Shown here: positions 1 through 7,646 of the stretch, one piece after another | Position numbering within the stretch: the stretch's first letter is position 1 | Layout of the letters: every line of letters begins with the position of its first letter | Origin: Alkaliphilus metalliredigens QYMF | GTDB lineage: Bacteria > Bacillota > Clostridia > Peptostreptococcales > Natronincolaceae | DNA: 64,000 nt | Direction: 5' to 3' | Assembly (NCBI RefSeq): GCF_000016985.1 | Contig: NC_009633.1 | Span: 1,860,001 to 1,924,000 of the forward strand | Notes under the pieces: generated by a model | The model's input: the letters and a program-made list of their open reading frames with translations, nothing else | Database searches by the model: none | What the model was told of the DNA's origin: nothing | Program-made: the position numbers and the translations under genes

Positions 1-237
1 AACTTAATATTTACTTGAACATGATATAAATTAGGGATTCAATGATATTAATAGTAATGCGATAAACTAGATAGTATAATTCACATCTCAACCGAAAATG
101 AGAAGTTGAAGGCGTAAGAAATCAAAATATAGCTGAAATGTTTTTAATTATATTTTATTATATGTTTTACTTTAAAGATTATAAAATACGGCTTTAAATA
201 AGAGATTCAAACTTTTGCTAAGCTTATAATAAAAAGA

Positions 238-1718
238 ACACCAGTTTACAAGTTTGATTAAGCTACCCAATCCTTATTGAGGAAGCCCTGAACAGATTCT
301 TTAATTGTAGAATAAATTTTAGCACTTTCGAAGCTCAATACGAAACTGTCAAATATTAATTCTTTTGTAATTTGAACGCCTACAGCTCTTTTGATCAATT
401 GTGGACTTTTGAATTGATACTTTTCGTATCTTTTGTCCATGAAGGGTAACAAACACGCAAAAGTATATGCTACAAACAATAGGTTAACATATCTTTCGAT
501 TGCGGCCTTGTTTCTCACCATATAGTTACCGAAGGACCAAAAAAATTTATGCTGGTAAAACATCACCTCGATGTTTCATCTCATTCGATAAGTAGTCAGT
601 GTTTTACTGGTGCATTCATCTTCATCTTCATTTTGATCATTCAATGCTCCTTTGGTATTTAGGGCGGTATTTATAGTTTTAATTTCATCAGGATTGATGC
701 TGCTAATAAAAACTCTTATGGATGAGAACGGTTTAATATCTGTAGTGGTTACTGTAACGTAAATAGGTTTTTCAAATAAATTAGCCATTACTTTTTTCTC
801 AGCAACATAGTATTCACCTATCTTAGTATAGGAAAATTCTCTAGTATTTAGTTTTCTACCTTTTTTCCTAGGTCTCCCTCTTTTCCCCGTAGGGGCTGGA
901 GGAAGATCATATATGGCAGTATCATGACGTACTGCCCCTATGATTTCTAGATTTTCAAATTCTTTTACAGTATCTAGGATAGATCCTTTACTATACCAGC
1001 TATCACACAATAAAATTACTTGAAACATCTCAAGTTGAGGCATGATACATTTAATTATTTGTGATGCCATTTCAAGTTTGTTCTGCTCCTTTGAATACAG
1101 GCGATAGCCTATTGGTATACTTAAGTACTTCGCTTTATCTTGGTAATATAAAGGAATATTCAACACCACAGATACAAAGCAATGACCATTAAGATATTTG
1201 GTTCCATTCTTTTTTGTATGGTCAAAATGTTTAACATAACAATCAAATTTAGCACCGTATTTTGCTTGAAGAGTATCATCAATTGTTATAAATAAGGTGT
1301 TCCGTCTTAATTTTTCTGGTATCAAGGATAAAGCGATAGAAACTGTGATAGTGGTTAGGGCTTCTATTGGAAATTTTGAATAGGATAAAAAGTAATATAT
1401 TGAATTCAGCACCTTATCGGTGTGTTTCTTGATGAAACTATCATAAACAAATTGTATAGATCTTACTTCTTCTGTGCAGAGGATTCCCATAATGAGCCAG
1501 TAGAAAATATCAAAGCTCCGCTTCTTGAAAACTGATCTATACTGCATTAAATATTGGTGTAATGTTTGTTTCATTGAATTACTGGAAATACTAATCATAT
1601 CAGGCGCCTCCTAGGGGTTTTGATTTATGCTAAGATTAGTATTCCTAGGATTAAGGTGTCTGATTTTGTTATTTTATGGAATTATTTTTGAATCACTACA
1701 TTACTTGTAAAGTGGTGT
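238..1718 (-). mobile_element. DDE-transposase insertion sequence with 16-bp terminal inverted repeats
   Basis: The transposase gene is bracketed by imperfect inverted repeats that match at 15 of 16 positions: acaccagtttacaagt at 238-253 and the inverted acttgtaaagtggtgt at 1703-1718. This gives an element of about 1.48 kb, a normal size for an IS with a single transposase gene. I did not identify a convincing target-site duplication. The element is probably immobile because its only gene is interrupted by a stop codon. Confidence 0.75.
258..1598 (-). pseudogene. DDE superfamily transposase interrupted by one in-frame TGA
   Basis: The reading frame starts at an ATG (1596-1598) behind an aggaggcgcc ribosome site and runs 340 codons to a TGA at 576-578. 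It continues in the same frame to 258. The first part holds two catalytic aspartates (TIDDT near residue 107 and LLCDSWY near residue 199). The third catalytic acid lies after the stop, in NIEVMFYQHK. Related transposases read Y-x-x-R-W-x-I-E here; this gene reads Y-R-M-R-stop-N-I-E, so a TGG to TGA change fits. Family is IS4- or IS701-like; the exact family is unresolved. TGA ends other genes in the window, so recoding is unlikely and this is a one-mutation pseudogene. Confidence 0.85.
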
Positions 1719-1850
1719 AAAAAGAAGAAAGAATTTAAAAGAGCAAATTCAAGAAGAGTCAGACTTATAAATATTATTAATATTCATATAGTATGCTTGC
1801 TAAAATCATGCCATTGCAAGTGTATTAATATGTATAAGTCATGAAATATA

Positions 1851-1882
1851 AAAAAGGTAGTCATTAATTCAACTACCTTTTT
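1851..1882. terminator. Bidirectional terminator-like hairpin
   Basis: Perfect 11-bp stem aaaaaggtagt/actaccttttt around a 10-nt loop, T-rich on both strands. It lies between the IS and the next repeat and could stop transcription in either direction. Confidence 0.6.
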
Positions 1883-1886
1883 CAAA

Positions 1887-2093
1887 AAGGAGGACTCATC
1901 ATTATATTGTAATATTTTATTGTGTGTTTAAGCCTTTATGGCAGGGGGATTATTCCCCCTGATAGGATCTTACGATCCTATTATTTTATAAAATATGATT
2001 ACTATGTATTCTACAGGTATAGATTGTAAAGTAATCAAAAAATTTATAAGACACCATTCTAGCTTAATATACAACAATATGATGATCCTCCTT
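1887..2093. repeat. 207-bp element with inverted ends and two internal tandem hairpins
   Basis: The ends are inverted copies of one another: aaggaggactcatcattat at the left and, inverted, caatatgatgatcctcctt at the right, with small gaps. Inside are two adjacent perfect hairpins, 1942-1961 (stem cagggggA/Tccccctg) and 1962-1981 (stem ataggatc/gatcctat). No convincing ORF is present. It could be a MITE-like repeat or a small structured RNA. The inverted ends favour a non-autonomous mobile element. Confidence 0.45.
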
Positions 2094-2199
2094 TATTTAA
2101 TTTTTTATACTCAACTAATTATATCATAAAATATAAAAGGCTTTACTTGGTACATTTTACATAAGAACTAGTAAACGCTTATATATTGTTGGAATTTAC

Positions 2200-2545
2200 G
2201 ATTGGAAGGCGAAGATTTATAGAGAACTAGAGGTCATTCCTCCATAGTTTGTTATTACCAACAGTTTACAAATCGATGTTGGATCTAGCTTTGCGGTATT
2301 AAAGAGAAATTCAAGGAATTGACTTTAAGAGTACTCTCTTAGAAACTGTTATTCCTTAATGTTCATAGATGTCTCTTAGTAAGGATTTGAGGTTTTTACT
2401 TTTAAGTCTGTCTCTGTGGGTAGTACTATTTAGTGTTGAGATAATACCTTTACCATTAACTACCCCCCAAAGGAGATCAGCTTATGAGTCGGGATAGACA
2501 ATAGAGTGGGGTGAGACGCTATTGAAATTTTGCTGCTAAAGGAGA
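2200..2545. ncRNA. Fragment (3' half) of a large structured non-coding repeat, copy D
   Basis: This stretch has no plausible gene and aligns by eye with the second half of the element at 35332-36127. Shared blocks are ggatct...tgcggtattaa near 2280, a 'catagatgtctcttagtaag'-like block near 2360, and a closing block containing gtcgggatagacaatagag near 2487. Between them a stem is kept although its sequence differs: gggtagt/actaccc here, ggggtag/ctatcccc in the other copy. The first half seen elsewhere is absent. Non-coding RNA origin is inference from conservation plus structure; the transcribed strand is not settled. Confidence 0.45.
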
Positions 2546-2759
2546 AGAAAATCACTTCACCTGCTTAAACATTTCAGATAAAACACTAAAGTTTTTTGAA
2601 TCATGTCGCAATTAGCTCCGCTACGGACACTGAAAATATTGTGTCCTATATCGGTGGAAAACCAACTGTCTAGTAGTATATGTATGGTCTACACCGATTC
2701 AAGGTAGTTTATATTATAATAAAACTGGCAAGTAGGATAATTTCGTTATTTTTTTTATC

Positions 2760-2788
2760 TTTACACAGAACATATGTTCTTGTATAAT
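2760..2788 (+). promoter_or_regulatory. SigA promoter with embedded LexA (SOS) box
   Basis: TTTACA at 2760-2765 and TATAAT at 2783-2788 are exactly 17 nt apart. The spacer contains the perfect palindrome GAACATATGTTC (2768-2779), which fits the Gram-positive LexA operator. LexA bound here would block RNA polymerase. The same architecture recurs at 25032-25060 in front of dinB. Confidence 0.88.
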
Positions 2789-2910
2789 TAATTTAAGAAA
2801 TCTTAAGAAATCAACAAAATTATGGAAATTATGTGAGGATAATGATGGCTCTTAGACCAAGGTAAAATTGTATTATAACTAAACAAAACTCTAGTTTGGA
2901 GGAGATTCAA

Positions 2911-3174
2911 ATGAAGATAATTTCGAAACCAATTGATATGATTGCATCTTTTAATGAAGAAGGTACTCCAAGACCACTTAAATTTAGAATGAAGAATAGT
3001 GAACAAGTATCGATTGTAATAAAGATAGACCGGATACTATTATATGAAAAACAGAAAAAGGCAGGAATAGAGTCCTTAGTTTTTCGTTGTCAAAGTTGTT
3101 TTGAAAATATCGAAAGACTGTATGAGCTAAGGTATACGTTAAGTGACTGTAAGTGGGTCCTATATAAAATTTAG
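2911..3174 (+). CDS. Conserved small protein of the clostridial SOS/dinB neighbourhood
   Basis: An 87-residue protein beginning MKIISKPIDMIASFNEEG. The ATG at 2911 sits 7 nt after a strong ggaggag; an upstream in-frame ATG at 2896 overlaps this ribosome site and is rejected. The protein is a compact, basic, probably beta-rich domain with no membrane segment or catalytic motif that I recognise. From memory, similar proteins lie beside lexA-like and dinB genes in clostridia, so a role in the SOS response is inferred. It is the first gene of an operon behind a LexA box; the LexA-like gene follows after 13 nt. Its biochemical function is unknown. Confidence 0.75.
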   Translation: MKIISKPIDMIASFNEEGTPRPLKFRMKNSEQVSIVIKIDRILLYEKQKKAGIESLVFRCQSCFENIERLYELRYTLSDCKWVLYKI

Positions 3175-3187
3175 GGAGGAAAATCCA

Positions 3188-3439
3188 GTGAATAAAGAGG
3201 CAGAAATCTTAAAGGTGATTAAAGCTCACATTGAAGTCAATGGCTTTAGTCCTACTATTAGAGAAATAGCAAAACAGATGAAAATTAAATCCACTAGTAC
3301 TATATTTCATCATTTAAGGGAATTAGAGAGTCTTGGTCTAGTAGCAAGACAGTCCACTCTTTCCCGGGCAATGATATTGACGGACCAGGGAGAAGAGGTG
3401 ATCAAGGCTTATGAAATTATTAGACATGTAAAAATATAA
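3188..3439 (+). CDS. LexA-type winged-helix DNA-binding protein lacking the peptidase domain
   Basis: About 83 residues from a GTG start at 3188, 8 nt downstream of agggagg. The sequence matches the LexA N-terminal DNA-binding domain: 'GFSPTIREIAKQMKIKS' followed by 'FHHLRELESLGLVAR', a helix-turn-helix and wing. LexA normally continues for about 120 more residues with a Ser/Lys autopeptidase; here the protein stops after the wing. It cannot self-cleave, so it is either a co-regulator or competitor of LexA, or is controlled only by its level. It is co-transcribed from the LexA-box promoter at 2760-2788. Confidence 0.8.
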   Translation: MNKEAEILKVIKAHIEVNGFSPTIREIAKQMKIKSTSTIFHHLRELESLGLVARQSTLSRAMILTDQGEEVIKAYEIIRHVKI

Positions 3440-3529
3440 TACACCAATACTGAATAGTCATATAATGAGTAAAAGGGAGGCTCTAATCAGGACAGGATAA
3501 CTTAAAGGTTTATTGAATGGGGGCTGAAA

Positions 3530-5141
3530 ATGTTTAGAAACAATAAAATTAATTTCATATTAATGATTTTGTTAACTTTAATGATGTTGATTGGATGTAC
3601 AACAGGGATGGAAAATAATGTTGTGCAAGAGAGTCCACCAAAACAAGCGCTTTAAGTGAATCACAAGTTGTGATGGATGAAATTTAGGAAGTAGAGGGTG
3701 CAAAGAAAGAGAGTATACAATATGTAGAAGATCATGAGAATTCCTCAACATTCAGTCAATACGAAGGAGAACTTCAAATTCATTTTATTGGTATAAATAT
3801 AGATAAAGAAAATGCAACTTTTATCATTGTCCAGATGAAAAAACAATGATTTATGATGCTGGGGAGGATGTGACCCTGGAAGGATCATAGTAAATTACAT
3901 TAAAAATTTAGGTTATGAAAAATTGATGTAGCTATTTTTACTCATCCTCATGCAGATCATGTTAATGGGGCACCAACCGCATTTAGAGAGCTAAAAGTAA
4001 GGCTGTATACTACCCCAAAGTAATTCATACAACAAAAATATTTGAAAACTTTATGGAAGCAGTTAATGCGGTAGGATTAAAATTTAAGACAGCTAAGGCT
4101 GGCGTAGACATACCTTTTGGAAAGACTGAGGTAGTCTTAACAGCACCTATATCTGAAGAGTATAAAAACCTAAATGACTACAGTGCAGCTGTTAAAATAA
4201 AGTTGGGAAATACATCTTTTTTACTGACGAGAGATGTAGAAAGAACTTGGGAAATGGAGATGGTGGCCAGCCAACAAGACTTAGATGTTAATCTATTATT
4301 AATTCCCCATCATGGATCTAATTCCTCCAGTACACAGGAATTTTTAGATAAAACTACCCATAGCTATGTCATCATCTCTTCAGGAAGGGATAATAACTAC
4401 GGTCATCCCCATAAGGAAGTATTGCAGCGACTAGTGAAAATAATATAGCTTTCTATAATACCGGAGGAGATGGAACGATTGTAGTTATTTCAGATGGTGA
4501 AGAAGTGAATATTTATTTGGTGGATGGTACTGCAATTGGGGAGATACTTGAAGAAAAAGAGAAGGTATATAGTGAAGAAAATAAAGAAGAAACTATACAA
4601 GATAATGTGGAAGGTACTATAGGTACCTTATAGGTGGTAGCTTCTATAGATGATGCTATACCAAGTCAAAATACTAGTATAACCATGAAAGTGAAGGTAA
4701 CTTCCAAAGGCCAGCGGGTACCTGGGGCAGAGGTAAAACTATTAAATCATTTTAAATCTACTAGTACACCCTATGAAGGAATAATAAATGAGCAGAGCCT
4801 AGCTGAAATAGCTTACAGTATTGGTAGAGCTAGTGTTGGATACGAGGTAAAGGTAGAAGTTACTGCAAAGAAGGATGAGGTAGAAGCCACTACAGAAACT
4901 TCATTCACACCACAATGGAGGAGGCTAGAAACATGCTGATACTGGATCTTTTTGAAGGAGACTATGGGTTATTGAAATAGATGGGAAGATGGTAGATGTT
5001 AAAAAGGAACTTATAGATTTACAGGTAAGAGAAGGAGATGCTTTGTTTTTAAAGAGAGATATTTATTATAGGGATGATGAAGAAACTAAAAGCAGGAAAA
5101 AAGAGATTCAAGATAGATTTCTAGATACGTGGAAGGATTAG
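3530..5141 (+). pseudogene. Decayed MBL-fold (ComEC-like) hydrolase lipoprotein
   Basis: The ATG at 3530 starts a lipoprotein signal (hydrophobic stretch, then MLIGC). After about 41 codons the frame is broken repeatedly. Fragments in different frames form a recognisable metallo-beta-lactamase fold: IHFIGINI near 3780, the metal motif THPHADH near 3950, and PHHGSNSSS near 4300, followed by an Ig-like repeat region (about 4634-4930) and a tail to 5141. The order matches ComEC/Rec2-like secreted MBL proteins. Several stops (for example at 3654, 3687, 4446 and 4631) and frameshifts mean no functional product is expected. The longest intact piece is 4053-4448. Confidence 0.8.
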
Positions 5142-5154
5142 CCAGCGTAGAAGA

Positions 5155-5181
5155 AGATCGATATGATTCGGTCTTTTTTTT
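5155..5181 (+). terminator. Rho-independent terminator
   Basis: Stem agatcga/tcggtct (7 bp, one G-T pair) with a 6-nt loop, followed by eight T. It lies just after the decayed MBL gene. The remaining stretch up to 5534 holds only the ribosome site of the next gene; I see nothing else in it. Confidence 0.6.
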
Positions 5182-5534
5182 ATTTGTGCGTCATAATTCG
5201 ACAAAGAAATAATGATGAATAGTATATTATGGAAATAGATGGGGAAATTGAAGGTCGGTTTTGATTGTAAACCAATAGGAATGATTGGATTTTTAGTATA
5301 AAAGCTATAGTTATTTTTCGTAATATGTTGATTTAAACTGATGTAGCTAATGTCTATAATGGGAAGTTGAGATGAATTGATTAATTTTACAATGTTACAC
5401 ATTAAATAGCTTAGAGCTCCAATTATTGAGGAGTAACTGGTATAATCTTAAATTCTACCATTACAAATGCTTTAATGAACTATTACTAAAATGATTTTTG
5501 TTTATAATAACAAAATAAAGGATGGAGATTGTAC

Positions 5535-5984
5535 ATGATTGAAAACAACTATGACTTAAAAGCACTTATTGACTATGTAAATGGGAAAGAAAAAGATTTA
5601 GATAGAGTAGCTATGCTTGCTAGTGTTACTATCACGGCAGCTATGTTAGGAAACACGCTAGTAGGGTCAGCTGCATCAACTTCATTTACAATACTAGGGA
5701 CGAGCATATTACCTGAAATTAAGAAAATTATAGGTTTGATTAATAAAAAAGATAAGGAAACTGAGGCAACTGAGATATATGAGAAATGCAGATTTACCGA
5801 AATAGCACTAGCTAGACTAGCTGTTAAACATGCTATAGAAAAGAATTTAAAAGGAAAAAACGGGCTGTTTGCGCAATGGAAGCTATCAAACATGATAAAT
5901 GAGCAAAAAGAATATAAAGTTAGAAAACTTGATAAAGAGCGAGAGTTAAAAAGTATTAAAGCATTTAGTAACAATATTAATTAG
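5535..5984 (+). CDS. Unknown protein with a hydrophobic, Ala/Ser/Thr-rich central segment
   Basis: A 149-residue protein from the ATG at 5535, 7 nt after gatggag; an in-frame TTG at 5529 lies too close to that site. Residues about 20-55 form a small-residue-rich hydrophobic stretch that could be a membrane hairpin. The rest is a highly charged helical region. I do not recognise a family. The gene stands alone between the decayed MBL gene and the IS1182-like transposase. The opposite-strand ORF here is a shadow. A pore-forming or membrane-associated role is possible but unsupported. Confidence 0.55.
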   Translation: MIENNYDLKALIDYVNGKEKDLDRVAMLASVTITAAMLGNTLVGSAASTSFTILGTSILPEIKKIIGLINKKDKETEATEIYEKCRFTEIALARLAVKHAIEKNLKGKNGLFAQWKLSNMINEQKEYKVRKLDKERELKSIKAFSNNIN

Positions 5985-6075
5985 GTAATTGCGAAACTAA
6001 ATTTGAAAAGTAGTTAGAAGGGCAGAAAATTGATTGCTGATTAAATTTTTTATAGAGACAAGGCGTACCGGTTAA

Positions 6076-7536
6076 CTATGCAATAAGTGGTTTTAAACTT
6101 CTGATGTATTTGTGTTGATGTATTTTGTCAGCAAGTATAACAGTAACGAGCTGGGTGATACCAGCAAGCAATAAATCAGCATGTAATGTTTTAGCATTCT
6201 GTGTTCTTCGATTAGCAATACAAAAGCTATCTTTGAAATGGTTAATGGTTTGTTCAACTACACCTCTGTTTTTATAGATTTCATCCCAATCATCGGTACC
6301 ACGAATGGTGCCTGGATAAGCCCGCAAGTCTTTTTCAGGATACACATAAATCATTCGGCCACAAGGTGATGAAGTACAGGGATTATCGCAATTATGCCGG
6401 CGGCGATACTTGCCGTCTTCACATTTAATCCAAGACATTTTAGGACAGACAAACTTAAAAGTAGGAATACCACACCGAAGATGAGAAGTATTACTTTCTG
6501 GCTTCATAGGCAGTTTAGGATCATGAGGACAACAGGGAACCCCATCTTCAGTAAGAGTGTATTCAGAGCTGCTAAGGGAAGAGCGAGAATTTAGGGGAAT
6601 ATAAGCTTTATTGAACTTTAAATCCGAAAAAATTCCTTTGTAGATAGATATGGTATCAAAAGCAGCATCCCCGATGAAGGTATCTGGTTGAATGAGTGGA
6701 TGTTTATTAAAAAAGTCAGATAACACTGGTAAAAGAGCTTTTGCATCACCAAGGGACTTATCCTCATCAGGAGAGTTAGATTTTTTGTCAACAACAATGT
6801 CAGGATGAGCATTCATAAAATCTTGATCGTAAAAAGTAATATCACGAACAATACCAAGACCATTGGTGATCATCCCAAATTTATAGACATAACAAAAATG
6901 ACCATTGATGTAAAGCTGCTTGATCTCTGGATTAGCAGCTGCATGAGAAGGCATGGAACCATAGGCTGCTTTATATGGATCATAGGAATCATCAAGGTTA
7001 TGAGTCTTTTTAAAAGCTTTAAGTTGTTTAATAATTTTATTAGCGTATTTAGGATTGTTTTCAGTAACAAAAGCTTCAATGCCAGAAGTATCAAAGATAG
7101 TCATAGAAGCCTTATGAGGATCAATAGCCTGGCAAATAGGTTCAGTGACATCCACAAGATATTCAAAAAATGATTGTAAGTCTGGCAGAAAATCTTGTTT
7201 GAATCTAGTAAATCTAGAAGCATCAGGAACATTGGTGAAACCACAAAAATTTCTAAGTTCCTTAGAAAACTGAAGAAAAGTCAGCAACAGTGTATCGTTT
7301 GGAATGGAGAAAATCCGCTGCAGAAGCAAAGCCCAAACCATTGATGTAAGATGATGTTTTCTAGGTCTGCCAGTAGATGCATAGTAATTACGATGAAAAG
7401 AAAGAGGGATTAACTCATCAAGATTAAGGTTTTCTTTTAAAAGAGAAAGAAAGTGATGCTTATCATTTTCAAAATAATTGGCACAATCGGAATAAATTTC
7501 AGCCAAAGAAAGCTGTTTGTGTGGTAAAATAGCCAT
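6076..7536 (-). CDS. Intact DDE transposase, IS1182/IS5 superfamily
   Basis: A 486-residue protein, the normal size for the family. An N-terminal helical region (about residues 1-130, including GRPRKH) precedes the catalytic core: D in 'TIFDTSGIEAF' near residue 149, D in FIGDAAFDT, and the third acid in 'YKNRGVVEQTINHFKDSF', which fits the Y-(2)-R-(3)-E-(6)-K signature. There is a small Cys/His cluster just before it. No internal stops, so the element may still be active. The outer ends were not fixed confidently; a hairpin at 7622-7646 lies near the right end, and the element directly abuts the next gene. Confidence 0.88.
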   Translation of the reverse strand: MAILPHKQLSLAEIYSDCANYFENDKHHFLSLLKENLNLDELIPLSFHRNYYASTGRPRKHHLTSMVWALLLQRIFSIPNDTLLLTFLQFSKELRNFCGFTNVPDASRFTRFKQDFLPDLQSFFEYLVDVTEPICQAIDPHKASMTIFDTSGIEAFVTENNPKYANKIIKQLKAFKKTHNLDDSYDPYKAAYGSMPSHAAANPEIKQLYINGHFCYVYKFGMITNGLGIVRDITFYDQDFMNAHPDIVVDKKSNSPDEDKSLGDAKALLPVLSDFFNKHPLIQPDTFIGDAAFDTISIYKGIFSDLKFNKAYIPLNSRSSLSSSEYTLTEDGVPCCPHDPKLPMKPESNTSHLRCGIPTFKFVCPKMSWIKCEDGKYRRRHNCDNPCTSSPCGRMIYVYPEKDLRAYPGTIRGTDDWDEIYKNRGVVEQTINHFKDSFCIANRRTQNAKTLHADLLLAGITQLVTVILADKIHQHKYIRSLKPLIA

Positions 7537-7621
7537 ATATAACTCCTTTCAGGTTGGGTGAATTTGTTTCTGTCAATTCAATTTTACCACAATCTGGTGA
7601 GGAGTTATATTTTTTTATGCT

Positions 7622-7646
7622 TAAAAAAGTCCCGCAATAGTGCGGG
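7622..7646 (-). terminator. Terminator hairpin shielding the IS
   Basis: Read on the minus strand, cccgca-ctat-tgcggg is followed by acttttttaa. It lies upstream of the transposase and would block read-through from outside, a common arrangement in IS elements. A second hairpin, ggcgttt-tgc-aaacgcc, lies beside it at about 7649-7665. Confidence 0.6.

Noticed and set aside
2803-3006. 67-residue frame on the minus strand
   Set aside because: Shadow of the well-supported SOS gene at 2911-3174.
5121-5402. 93-residue frame on the minus strand
   Set aside because: No ribosome site and an AT-driven composition; overlaps a plus-strand terminator.
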